Source: Diplonema papillatum
Taxonomy: Eukaryota; Euglenozoa; Diplonemea; Diplonemida; Diplonemidae
Length of the DNA stretch: 64,000 nucleotides
Assembly (NCBI GenBank): GCA_030068145.1
Contig: JAPJBO010000791.1
Span: 1-64,000 of the forward strand
Direction of reading: 5' to 3'
This document shows, one piece after another, positions 1 to 9,713 of the stretch. The notes beneath the pieces were generated by a model, which ran no database searches, was not told where the DNA came from, and saw nothing but the letters and a program-made list of their open reading frames with translations. Numbering within the stretch: the first letter of the stretch is position 1; every line of letters begins with the position of its first letter. Made by a program: the position numbers and the translations under genes.

Positions 1-517
1 GCGACTGGTTACGACGGCTGGGTGGTAGGCGTGGCCGTGCCGGGAGTTGCGGGGCCTTGGCCGCTGTCGGGCCACCCGACCACCTTCAGCGCGTGGTTGA
101 AGATCGGCGACGGCAACCAGCTCCTCTTCCGCAACCCCACCCTCGACCAGGACGGGGCGACCGCCGCGCCCGTGTACAGCATCATTCTGCGGTTCATGAC
201 CGGCGCGCAGTGGGGCGCGAACTCGGACAGCCCGATCAAAGTGGACGCGATGTCCGCCTCCGGCGGGCCCGCGTGCTCCGGGGTGCTGACGGGTTACCGG
301 GCCGGAAGACGGCGGTCGACTTCCCGCTGTTTTGCAGCTTCCCGGTGGGTGAGATGGCGTCGTTCCGCGTCACGTCCCAAGGCATGGACAGCTGGTTCAT
401 CCTGCTCGCCTCGGTCGAAGTGCGCCAGAACCGGTGGGAAACATGGCGCAGCAAGGAGAAGAACTCGCGTGCCGTGTGGCTGCAGACCGCGGGGAGCTCC
501 GTCGTGTTCACCCCTTG
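1..517 (+). pseudogene. 3' end of an unknown GC-rich gene, frameshifted
   Basis: The reading frame is already open at base 1 (frame 1, beginning ATGYDGWVVG), so the gene starts outside the window. It continues through LKIGDGNQLLFRNPTLDQDG and SPIKVDAMSASGG to about base 300. There the sequence CCGGGCCGG lacks one G compared with CGGGGCCGG in the tandem copy at 771-780. After that point the coding signal moves to another frame (GRKTAVDFPLFCSF, then FPVGEMASFRVTSQGMDSW) and ends with SSVVFTP and a stop at 516-518. Base composition and third-position G/C match the other host genes in the window. I do not recognise the family; the alternation of hydrophobic and polar residues would suit a beta-rich domain. 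An alternative is a short intron ending at the TTTTGCAG near base 341, but the copy downstream supports a simple one-base deletion. Confidence 0.6.
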
Positions 518-647
518 AGACTCGCGCCAAACACCCCCGGCAACGTCTTCGACGTGACGGGCAGCAGATCCCGTGTCAACATCGACGGGCCTGTTTATCC
601 CTCCACCCTCTGCTTGAAAGGTTCTCGCAATCCCCCCATACCAACCA

Positions 648-968
648 CCTCTTCCGCAACCGAGAAGCCCTCCGGGGTGCATCTCGTGCCTTTAGTGCCT
701 CACTCGAAGAGCCCGATCAAAGTAGACGCGCTGCCCGCCTATCAGGGGGGTCCCGCGTATTGACGGGGTATCGGGGCCGGAAGACCGCGTGTCCGGTGGG
801 CGAGATTGCGTCGTTCCGCGTCACGTCCCAAGGCATGGACAGCTGGTTCATCTTGCTCGCCTCGGTCGAAGTGCGCCAGAACCGGTGGGAAACATGGCGC
901 AGCAAGGAGAAGAACTCGCGTGCCGTGTGGCTGCAGACCGCGGGGATCTCCGTCGTGTTCACCCCTTG
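648..968 (+). pseudogene. tandem, internally deleted copy of the gene end at 1-517
   Basis: This copy keeps CTCTTCCGCAACC, loses most of the middle, and resumes at the segment equivalent to SPIKVDA. From there VLTGYRGRKTACPVGE is in one frame with ASFRVTSQGMDSW, ETWRSKEKNSRAVWLQTAG and the same VVFTP stop. The roughly 110 bases after the stop (519-630 and 970-1075) are also nearly identical, so the duplication includes the 3' flank. Both flanks then run into the same dispersed repeat (GCAATC-CCCC-AT, as at 48992). Part of the exon (TAVDFPLFCSF) is missing here, so this copy is not functional. Confidence 0.6.
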
Positions 969-1258
969 AGACTCGCGCCGAACACCCCCGGCAACGTCTT
1001 CGACGTGACGGGCAGCAGATCCCGTGTCAACATCGACGGGCCTGTTTATCCCTCCACCCTCTGCTTGAAGATTTCTGGCAATCGCCCCATTCCAGCAGGG
1101 TACTATTACCTCGCGTGGGCGACATGGCTGCCCTAAAGTTGCAGGGTTGCACTTTCTTGCACTTTTGTTCTTGAAAGTATGCCAATCCTGCAGGGAATAG
1201 TTGGCTAGACCTCTTGAGTTTGTGCTAACCACGAATTGGGGAGTCGGGAGAACCTACA

Positions 1259-1310
1259 AGGCCAAAAGCAGGACCGACCCCCCCGTTCGTGAGAAAAAGC
1301 GAAGAAGAAA
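1259..1310 (+). repeat. dispersed segment shared with 62508-62560
   Basis: The segment GCCAAAAGCAGGACCGACC followed by a C run and GTTCGTGAGAAAAA recurs almost unchanged at 62508-62560. Its source element is unknown. The rest of 1090-1370 shows no coding signal. Confidence 0.6.
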
Positions 1311-1369
1311 AACACCTTCTTTTTTCCGTCTATCTTTGTCAAGAGCTGCAACTCAACTATTCCTTGGGT

Positions 1370-1945
1370 GCCTCAAACAGTGGTGCTGATCGCCCCAATG
1401 GTGTTCTGCGAAGTTTGCTTCGCAGATTGCCGCGCAACCCCTTCTTCATGAGTCGGTCCCCAACCCGACTTGGCCGCAGATGTGCTGTTCTGTAACAGCG
1501 GCCAGTGCGCATTGTCATCCGCCTGCCGCAGTGTTCGCTGCGATCCCTGCTGCATCCCAGCCCGTCAGGTTCTCCTACAGTCAGCTTCTCCGCTGATGCT
1601 GGCAACTTCTGGCAGACCGTAAAAATAGAAGACAGTGCGTTCTAGCAAGTCGCAGTCACAAAGCAGGGTGCCCTCTCCGTCTTTAGCTGACTGCTCAGAC
1701 ACAGTTGTAGGAGCCTTCTCCCCGAGATGAGGTTGCCTGTGCTCTCGTAGCATGGGTGGTCCTATATATGACTGGGACGAGCTAATATGAGCCACTTAAC
1801 AAACCAGACTCACACCGCTGTCCTGTCTGCAGACACTCAGGTTCTTCCTATATAGCTGGTCCGCCTTGTGTGTCGTGGCTTAAAGACCGAAACACGGCGC
1901 AGATAGGACCGTGCCAGTGTTGAGCACACGGCCATTTCAATTTCA
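1370..1945 (+). repeat. repeat family B, diverged copy
   Basis: Shares the ordered landmarks of a ~515-bp repeat seen in full at 48986-49500: TTCGCAGATTGCC, GCGAGTCGCAGTCACAA-like, GACACNGTTGTAGGAGCC, the block around GACAAACCAGACTCACACCG, CTGTCTGCAGACACTCAGG, and GGCTTAAAGACCGAAACACG, ending near GTGTTGAGCACA. The copy has indels throughout. No open frame is conserved among copies, so this is probably non-coding or long dead. Confidence 0.7.
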
Positions 1946-2156
1946 ACCTTGCAATCCAATCCTCCCCTCTCCTCTGCGACGATCGTACGTCCTTGCTGAT
2001 GACATCCGTCCTCAGTGAGGGCGGCCTTTTTATGTTCTTTTCCCACATTTGTACTGAAGGGAGCATTTCCGGAACAGCGATCGCACGTGTAAAAGGAAAA
2101 CGAAGCCGACGAAAAAATTGCTAAATACAGGAAAACACCTCCCCCCAGAGAGGAAT

Positions 2157-2462
2157 ATACCGTAATTGGAATAATGTTGAACTGGACCAAAGCTGGAACG
2201 GGTAAATGACAGACCGGGTGAAACCTGGGACCCCCGGAGGTAGTCACCTGCGTGACTGCACCAGTGGTGGGCCTGCAGCCTCCTATGACAGCGGCATCGG
2301 GGGGTCGAGCTGAGTATTGAGCACCCCAAGGCGCAGGCAAGCACAAGGGTCGGTAGGGTCGGTATTCTGCAAGAAAAAAAAATGTCGAACCGGGTAAAAC
2401 CTGGGACACCCAGCCCGGTGTCCCAGGTTTTACCCGGTTCAACGTTAATCCAATTACAGTAT
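2157..2462. mobile_element. 306-bp MITE with 26-bp TIRs
   Basis: The left end ATACCGTAATTGGAATAATG and the reverse complement of the right end, ATACTGTAATTGGATTAACG, match over 26 bases with three differences. A 2-bp AT/TA flank on each side is possible. The interior includes CCGGGTGAAACCTGGGA at 2214-2230 and a long perfect hairpin at 2387-2440 based on the same motif. No coding region is present. The superfamily is not determined. Confidence 0.65.
2387..2440. repeat. perfect 24-bp hairpin, 6-base loop
   Basis: Bases 2387-2410 and 2417-2440 are exact reverse complements, with core GTAAAACCTGGGACACC and loop CAGCCC. It lies at the right end of the MITE at 2157-2462 and partly overlaps its TIR. 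The bases from 2463 to about 2950 show nothing recognisable beyond simple AT-rich sequence. Confidence 0.9.
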
Positions 2463-2953
2463 TCCCAACGCACACGCGAAGAACAAGTATTCTTCTGCTT
2501 GTTCATTTTCCATCGTCACCGTTGATACTGATGCTGATCGTCCGTTACTTCATTTACCAGTGCAAACCCCAACCGCGGAAATGTTCCTTTTTCTCGCTTT
2601 TTTCTTTGATGTGGTTGACGCCATTGTAGTAGCGCAGTGCACCATCAAGACGTACACACACCAACTGTCAACCTACTACTGTCCCACACAGCCTCCTGCA
2701 GAAAGGTTGCGGCACAAGGCTGCAACCACAATAAAAAGTAGGAACATGACAAATAAACCGGTGCCGAAGAGCCCCACCTGGAAAGCGCTCGCGTAGTAGT
2801 AGGGCCCACGCCTCTCAACCTTCGATGCAGATTATCGCTACTCAGATTCTTTGCATTCTAACCCAAACCCCCAACCCCCCCAACCTTCCTTTCGCGCCAA
2901 TGCCACGCTTTCCGATTTCTGCTCGCGCTCCCAACGTTGATTCGACAGGGCCT

Positions 2954-3544
2954 TCAAAAGCACGACAGAAAAAGCGGGGAGCGGAGTAGCGTCGTCGGTA
3001 TCTTTTCATACTTCTGTTTGTGCCTCTCAGGTACCAGGGAAAGCCTGCTGCACGGGAAATAAGCTTCACGTGTTCGGCGGTACTGCAGAGCCACGGGCCT
3101 ACGGGTCAAGTGGCTGCAGAACTCCCAAGCTAAAGCATCGAGGTGTGGCGTACCTTGGGGTTTGGCGCTCGCGCTGAACACAAGCTCGTCGAGACGGTCA
3201 GCCACAGGGCAGAGCGGACGGGGTTGTATGCACCGTGCTGACTCCAGCTTTGCAAGCTGTGGTTGGCCGTCACGTTCCTGGACCAGGAGCGGCCTTTTTC
3301 TTCTGCTTCTTCTTCTCTTTCTTCTCTCTGTTTGTGCCTCCCTCTCCCCGGGAAGAGTAGCATGCTCCCCAGTGCAATCTCGGACCATGTCAGGTGCATG
3401 GGAAGTTGCCGCTGCATACGCCCGTACCACGGACGCAGTTGTGGACCAACTGTTTTCAGGCCGAGTGTGGATTTCTGATCGCTGGACACTGCTTTGGGTC
3501 GGTATGTCTGTACCATAGTGATTTGTGTGTGGCTGATTACTCAT
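2954..3544 (-). CDS. 196-aa ORF encoding the family G peptide
   Basis: A minus-strand ORF whose second half, from PLCPVADRLDELVFSASAKP to PCSRLSLVPE, recurs at 61973-62160 on the plus strand with mostly conservative changes (Ser/Asn, Thr/Ala, His/Arg, Ala/Val). That pattern suggests the frame was once under protein-level selection. A basic stretch, TERRKRRRSRRKR, lies just upstream of the shared part. The 61.9-kb copy has stops upstream of the shared segment. A third partial copy of the flanking DNA lies near 44330-44400. This is probably a decayed transposon protein rather than a host gene. The product is unknown. Confidence 0.35.
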   Translation of the reverse strand: MSNQPHTNHYGTDIPTQSSVQRSEIHTRPENSWSTTASVVRAYAAATSHAPDMVRDCTGEHATLPGEREAQTERRKRRRSRRKRPLLVQERDGQPQLAKLESARCIQPRPLCPVADRLDELVFSASAKPQGTPHLDALAWEFCSHLTRRPVALQYRRTREAYFPCSRLSLVPERHKQKYEKIPTTLLRSPLFLSCF

Positions 3545-4145
3545 TACATCCGTCTCATACCGACACCATTGTGCGTTGTGTTGGCTGATTGCTAACTACT
3601 ACATGTCGCTACCTAATCCCTGTGTTTCATCAGTTCCTGCCGTGTTGTACGGCCACGATGGAACACAAATCCACAAATAACGCTACAAAACGAAATGCCT
3701 ATCATCGGATAAAGAGCAAAACTAGTCACACCCCTCGATCCGGCTGTGTGGTGACAGATCGAGGGAGGCGTCCAACTGTACGTGGTCGGCGGTGCGTTTT
3801 CTTGGGCACGGGGGTGCAAAGGTCATGCTGCGTGAACGGGGGGCGGGACGTACACTCAACTACGATTTAACTTTATTCGTTTCTACCGTGTACTGCGGAA
3901 AACCTCCAGAAGATTGTCTGCACGTGCTCTGCATCATCTCGTTGGCATACACATGTTGCCAGCGATTCCTCGGACTGGCCACACCTTGCATGTGCACGGC
4001 ATCTCTAACTCCAGAGGGTACTTATCAATACGGTCCAGGCATGCAAGTAAAGCTCATGCTCTTGAGACCCCACGTGGCCAAGCCGACAGTCACCTGTGGT
4101 CAATCTGAGAGAGGCCCCCGGCATGCCGTGAGCAAGTTTTTCAAT
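3545..4145. other. no gene recognised
   Basis: Mixed-composition DNA. The only repeat seen is a short piece of family E (CCACAAATAACGCTA, 3668-3682). No frame shows a coding bias. Confidence 0.5.
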
Positions 4146-4693
4146 GAATTCCTACCGACGGTTGTTCTTGTGTCCCTGGGAAATGGCGGTAGGGGGTCTG
4201 TTCCCTCCGCTGTTTTGGTGCGCCGGCTATGCCGGGTTGTACCCACCGCCCACGCTTTGCGGCTGGACGGAAGACCGAGTGGATGATGGGCAAGCTGGAA
4301 ACAATTTGCGCCCGTAACAGCTGGAACGATGCCGTGCCTGAATATCCGCACGACGTACCCTATGTTCAGTGGGAGTTGAGATTCTCTGTCAAGATGCTAG
4401 CCGCCGCCATAGGGCGGGCTATTGCCAAAAGGAGGAGAGCCCGCGAAACAACGTGTCAACACACGCCTGCCAGGCGGTCTCGTCCGCCAGTCAGAACGCC
4501 CCCGGCTGCGCCACCATCGGTGCAACAATCATCTTTGACAGGGCCACGGCTCGCTCCGCGCCCACGGCGGGCGCAAGTCGTTGCGGTATAGTACGGGGCG
4601 ACCGGATACTCCTCGGAGAGATGGTCCCTGCACTCTAACTCGTCTCTCTCTCTCTCTCTCTCTCTGAATTCCTACCGACGGTTGTTCTTGTGT
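4146..4693 (+). mobile_element. retroposon-like insertion with (CT)n tail and 28-bp direct repeats
   Basis: An exact 28-bp direct repeat starting GAATTCCTACCGACGG occurs at 4146-4173 and 4666-4693. Between the two, the insertion ends in a pure (TC)n tract that touches the second repeat. That is the arrangement expected of a target-site duplication next to the 3' tail of a retroposed sequence. The 3' part encodes YVQWELRFSVKMLAAAIGRA followed by Arg, Ala and Pro-rich sequence to a stop at about 4591. Related copies with the same 3' end (GAGAGATGGTCCCTGCACTC, then CT repeats) lie at 13581-13931 and 26282-27244, and a tailless piece lies at 60780-60905. The source element is not identified. Confidence 0.65.
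4346..4591 (+). pseudogene. basic Ala/Pro/Arg-rich C-terminal tail of the retroposon family
   Basis: Reads PHDVPYVQWELRFSVKMLAA, then IGRAIAKRRRARE and a Pro/Arg/Ser-rich tail ending VVAV and stop. The corresponding frame at 13590-13860 reads QWKLKFPIKVLAAAVGRAVV then RKKRARSVTKRR. Differences are largely conservative (Glu/Lys, Ser/Pro, Ile/Val, Arg/Lys), so this frame was probably translated in the source copy. The function is unknown. The composition would suit a nucleic-acid-binding tail. Confidence 0.45.
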
Positions 4694-5530
4694 TGAAAAA
4701 CCACCTGCTTTTGTAGGAAGTACATGATGATGCCGCCAGGTGCAAACACACACAGGAGAGGAAACGTGCCGCAGCCCAGCGTCCCGGGTGCAGCATTTCT
4801 CATCAAAAGAACGATCAATTTGCGCTTGGTGTTGTTTCTCCTCCCTCCTGTCTCCGTCGCAGCACCGGCAGCCCCTTCTGGAAGTGTTCCTTGTCCGAGA
4901 TATTTTTATGCCGCAGCCAAACAATTCCATCCAAACCAACGCGTTTGCAAAGTCTGATCCTATACGCAAAAAAATAAAGTCAACCAATCAAAGACCTGTC
5001 TCCCGGTCTGATCCAGAGAAGGAATAACCAATGTTAAGTCAATGCAACATTCAAATAAAGAAAACGAACCAGTTTTGCCAGCGGTGGGTGGCAGTTCATT
5101 GAGCGGTAGCGCATTCGAGCTTCGGGTATTCCGTCTGAACCACCCACGCTCTCAACACACAGTCCCTCGGGATCGACGATAACACGACTACAAGGGGAAC
5201 GTGTCAATTAGACTTTGGCGGACACTTGCCAGCATAGCGGAGAACCCCGCCCCCCCCTCCCCGATTCAGAATGTGATTGACTCACTCTAGTGATTCGCGT
5301 TCTTGCCTTATGAATACCAGTCTCTTTCATTTGCCAGTCTTTGATTTTCATTTCATGCGTGGTTGACCATCATATTACCAACAGGAGAGGTAGTGATCCT
5401 TCCGTCCTCCTGGAGCTCAAGAGCTTCCAGGAGGGGAGGACCCCCTTTCCTATATTGGGCATGACCCCTTTTCCCGAACTGGGGGGGTCGGCGACGCGCA
5501 CGCGTCCCTCCCCCCCCCCCCCCCTCCCTA
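4694..5530. other. no gene recognised; C-rich tract at its end
   Basis: AT-balanced DNA with no supported ORF. A run of 18 C at 5511-5524 region lies directly left of the TIR element that starts at 5531. Confidence 0.5.
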
Positions 5531-8077
5531 CACGGTGCACTAGTCAAGGACTTTTTTGACTTTGACTAGTGGTTTTACTAGTCAAATTTTTGACTAGTAA
5601 AATGACTAGTGCCACTAGTAAAAATGACTAGTGCACTAGTAAAAATGACTAGTGCACTAGTAAAAATGACTAGTGCACTAGTAAAAATGACTAGTGATTT
5701 AGACAAAATCCACCTAACCTGGACCCAAGTCCTGGGTGTTTTGAGAGTTTTCGAGGGGTTCCACGGCACTACCGTGACCACCGGTGCCCAGACACCACAA
5801 ACCACCTGGGCAACCCCAGTTTTCGCGAGACAGGCCGAGTTGCGAGGGTTTTGGTTGGTTTCTTGGGAAAGTCCCTGAGCTTGTATGGCTTAGCAAACAT
5901 AGTGCAAACGACAGTGCTATCCCTGCACGGTGAGGTCAGAGACATGTCGTGACAGGTTTCAGACACTGGAATAATGCGGGCTTCCGACCACATTCAAACT
6001 CTGGTCCGTAGATGGCATCGCACCGGACACAGTGCATTTACAGTAGTGGGTTCCCTAAAACCCACGATTCTTGCCGAGCTTCCCAACATGAATGTGCAAC
6101 AGGTGCTGGCTTTGTCCGCCTGTGAACTGTTTGCATGCAAGGCTTTGTGTTGCGCACATTCCACAAATAGTGTCGTTGCTCACTGCTATGTGCTCCGCTT
6201 TCTAGTGTTGGAGGCACTCTCCCATTGCGTGCTTCCTCTTTCACGCCGCCGCGGAAAACCAGTCTTGTAGCCTGTGGCGCGCGCGTTGTGTGCCAGTCAA
6301 CACGTCGTGGTGCTTTGTCCAGGCATTTCGAATGCCTGGAAGTCACGTTTCTTTGTCGGTTCGGGACGTGCTAACGACCATTGAGCCCACCGATCAACTG
6401 CTCAAAGCTTTCGTCGGGTGGGACACGAGCAGGTTCTGGTTTCTACTCGTCGGGTCTACCGCACAGTAAGGTGAATCGCGTAGCCGGTGTACTATTTGTG
6501 AAAGCAGCTTCTTTCGCATCTTCGGTTGTTCACAACGACAATAAAAGTCACCGCCTCGGATTAGCTTGAATTCACAACGCACTGTCTATCGGGCATTGAG
6601 AGCTACTAGTAGTAAGTGCGGAAGAGCATGAGGCAGGCACTGTATAACGCTCCCAGTAGGCGACAAGTTCCCAGAAACTCCCCGCCCTCAGCTGTGGTGC
6701 TCGCTTGCCTTCATGGCACTTGCACTTTCTAGAACTCAATACTCAGCCCGGTTCCTGTGGGTAAAGAGTCGGGGTGGCCCACCAAAAAAGCGACCACAGT
6801 TCTGCATGTTCAGCCGCAAAACACAAACCGACGAGTAATCGTAACTTATTCCTGCAGAACTGGCTTTGTTGAATGACGCTCGTGGCAGACATGACCCCCA
6901 GCTTTCGTCTATCGCACAGTAAGGAATCGCGTTGGGAACCGCATTCGGAAAAATATTGGACCGGAATTTTTTTGGACTTTTTAGAGTTAAAGTTTTGGGC
7001 TTTGGAGGTTCTGAAAGTTGTGGACTTTTCCCTGGGGTTTTCACTTTTTGGCGGTATTTTGAAGTCTGACCGAAGCAGCTTTTGCACTCGTTTCATGTTT
7101 CCGTTACACCAATGATGGGACCGGCAGATTGTGCGAACATTCCAAAGCTTCCCGAATTCCGGGCCGCAAACGCGTCCAAATTGGTTCAGGTTACCTTTAG
7201 TTTCTGTTCGTCCTTAAAACTCGTGGTTGCACGATCATGACTATGGGCGTAGCCTGGGTCGCGTAGACAAGCAGCTCGGGTGAGCATGGCGGGGCGACTC
7301 ATGAGATTGCCCCCGTCGCCGACCACGTGCCGGAACACGACGTCCGGGACCGGCTATACTTGATCAACTCCTTGAACGCCAGCAGCCCGCTGTCGTCGGC
7401 ATCCACCGTCAAAAACGCGCGTGACCGCCACTCGGCGGCCAGGACGTCGCCTTCACTCAGCGACGCTCGCTTCACTGCGAGCTCGCCGAGGTCGAGTCCT
7501 TCCGCGGGCATGCCGCCGGCCCTGCTCCGTATGGCCCGGCGACGCCGCGTGCCGACTACGCTCAGCGACTCGCCACCTTCTGCGTCTGGCTAAAGTAGCG
7601 ACCTCCAAGTTGTAGGGCGCTGTTAACGGACTTGGGCGCGCCCTTGACTGTAGACACCACATGTATCATATCTTATCGTATTCTTGGATTCTAAACTTCC
7701 TTGTGGGCGTGAACCCTACTGTAAAATATTTGGACCGGAACTTTTTTGGACTTTTGGGGGTTTTGAAAAGTACTTCGACTTTTTCCCGGTCCAACATTAT
7801 TCCGAACACGGTTGTGAGCGCAACGGTAGGGCACAGTTGTGCCGTGGGACCCTCTGAAATCTACGAAATAGCCCAGATTTCGGTTCGGAACAGGTGGATT
7901 TCTACTAGGACACTAGTCATTTTGACTAGTGCACTAGTCATTTTTACTAGTGCACTAGTCATTTTTACTAGTGTTTTTACTAGTGCACTAGTCATTTTTA
8001 CTAGTGCACTAGTCATGCTTTTTCACTAGTAAAATGACTAGTCAAAACACCTTTTTCACTTTTACTAGTGCACCGTG
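5531..8077. mobile_element. 2.5-kb long-TIR element with ACTAGT subterminal arrays and a captured exon
   Basis: The left end CACGGTGCACTAGTCAAGG (from 5531) and the reverse complement of the right end, CACGGTGCACTAGTAAAAG (to 8077), are inverted repeats. Each end carries an array of about 21-bp units of the form CTAGTAAAAATGACTAGTGCA (5597-5697 and, inverted, 7905-8050). TCCACCT lies just inside both arrays. The interior has two direct copies of a TTGGACCGGAA-TTTTTTTGGAC segment (6957 and 7733) and two of a CGCACAGTAAGG segment (6461 and 6914). On the minus strand, GYKTG followed by an Arg triplet (near 6250) recurs in the element at 9714-11037. No intact transposase is visible. It contains the EF-hand exon at 7360-7589. 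Confidence 0.7.
7360..7589 (-). pseudogene. EF-hand exon captured inside the long-TIR element
   Basis: A GC-rich minus-strand open segment in otherwise AT-balanced DNA. It begins after an acceptor-like CTACTTTAG and ends before a donor-like GTATAG. The translation runs from PDAEGGESLS through AEGLDLGELAVKRASLSEG to FLTVDADDSGLLAFKELI. The stretch DADDSGLLAFKE is a textbook 12-residue EF-hand loop: acidic or polar ligands at positions 1, 3 and 5, Gly at 6, a hydrophobic residue at 8, Glu at 12. Beyond the putative donor the frame soon loses coding character. It resembles the host genes in composition, so I infer a single exon of a calcium-binding protein gene carried by the element. The alternative is a genuine minus-strand gene into which elements have inserted. 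Confidence 0.5.
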
Positions 8078-8423
8078 AAGGAGCACCACCACCAGAACCG
8101 AGAAAGAACAAAAAAAGAAGAATACTACGCACCAAACCCACCACCCTCCCCAACCCGGGCTTCCTTTTTACCCCTGCAAACCCGTGAATAGGTGCTACGG
8201 GAGTATCTGGCAACCGCTGCTTAACAGTGCTCACGTGGGCGGTGTTTTCGGACAGCACCTCGTGATGTTCGCATCACAAAACAAAGAAGACAGTGAAATG
8301 GTCGTTACCTGGTCGGGTTTCGCTCGCGACCGTTTCCTGAACAATCCTTCACTAAATCCGCGGTTAAATATCCTGGCCTCAGTGGTGCAAGCACCACGCG
8401 CTCTTCAAACTCAAGAAACATTT

Positions 8424-8690
8424 TCCCCCCCACGGTTGTAGGGGCCTTCTCCCCGTGACGGATTCGCCTGAGCTCTAGTAGCACGGGTGGTCCTGGCTGT
8501 GACGAGCTACGAACAGCCGCCTGACAAACCAGACTCACACCGCAGTCCTGTCTGCAGACACTCAGGTTCTGCGCTGATGATGGTCCGCCTTATGTGTCCG
8601 TGGCTTAAAGGACCGAAACACGGCGCAGACGGGACCAGTGCGGTGTTGAGCACATACCCATTCCAAGCACGTTCTTGCAATCCCCCCCCC
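8424..8690 (+). repeat. repeat family B, 3' half
   Basis: From ACGGTTGTAGGGGCCTTCTC to GTGTTGAGCACATACCC and GCACGTTCTTGCAATC, nearly identical to 49245-49500. The copy is truncated at its left end, where a CACCACGCGCTCTTCAAAC segment (8394) is shared with 12297. Bases 8078-8393 hold nothing recognisable. Confidence 0.8.
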
Positions 8691-8699
8691 CCATGCCGG

Positions 8700-9700
8700 A
8701 CATTGTCAGCCAAAGTCTAACTGACACGTTCCCAAGACTCTGAGTTTGCTTGGTCTGGATGAACGCCTTGCGACACGAAGCTGGTGAAGCCGCTACCCGC
8801 CCTGATTACTTTTGCCGTGGAAGTTCAACGTGACGCGGGCTTCACCTGGCCGCTTCAGCTGACAATTTTTGCAAGTGTAAAACAAGGTGCACACCGTCAA
8901 GCAGTTTCACGGCCACTCGCATGTGCCTTTCTTTTCTGGATAGATTACTTGTGCTTCACCTGAATACGTTCAGGCTCAAGACCCAGGAACAATATTGACC
9001 CGAAGGGAAGGTGCCTTTACGCTGGCACACCGGCGCTCGATTCAATGGTAGTGTAATGAGGTCTGTGGATCGGATGCTGTGTTGGCGAACATGCTTGCCG
9101 TCTACAGCGGCGATGTGACTTGTGCAAGTAAGCTTCCGCCTGCTACATGCATTCCCGGCTGCGATCCTCGTCATCAACATGTGGACCTATCAAAGTGAAT
9201 GCCCTTCAGCGAATGGCCCCTGACAGTCGAACTACGTGAAACCTCGTCAAGACCGACCAATTCCGCGGAGTGGATGCTATTCAGTAGTGGCCTCCTGCAC
9301 GTTGGACTATGTAAGCACATGGACATGCGCGTGTATCTAAGAGCATGAGCTGCCTTCAATGCACGCGGTCACCTTATCAGGTCGACCGGATACTTGGGTC
9401 GATTTCACAAATTAATGCTGCAAACAACACAAAACAATTTCAGAAGCACAACACGCAGGTTATACCCAAACCACTTCGTCGGTAGAGGAAAACCCGCCAA
9501 AAGGAATCAACCGCCTCGGGATGGGCTAGCTTGACATGTGCTGTCGTTGTTGGGGGAAAAAAACAAAGGAGGTCTTCATTTTCACGCACTAACTGTTCCA
9601 GCAAGTGAAAAGAAAATGAAGATTCTTATATTATCGATTAGTCAACCTGTACAACCGGTCAAAAACACCTTCGACGAAGGTTTGTACTCACGTACAAAAG
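8700..9700. other. no gene recognised
   Basis: About 1 kb of mixed sequence without a supported ORF. A CCGCCTCGG-xx-TAGCTTGA segment near 9510 is also present near 6552 inside the element at 5531-8077. Confidence 0.4.
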
Positions 9701-9713
9701 GCCCCCCCCCCCC

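Noticed and set aside
22..969. A single 315-residue plus-strand ORF covering both copies of the gene end
   Set aside because: The frame is coding-like only at the start and end; the middle is out of frame with the conserved sequence because of the deletion near base 300, so this is two damaged copies and not one protein.
5100..5160. Possible tRNA around GAGCGGTAGCGCATTCGAGC
   Set aside because: Resembles part of a D arm only; no acceptor or T-arm pairing and no B box.
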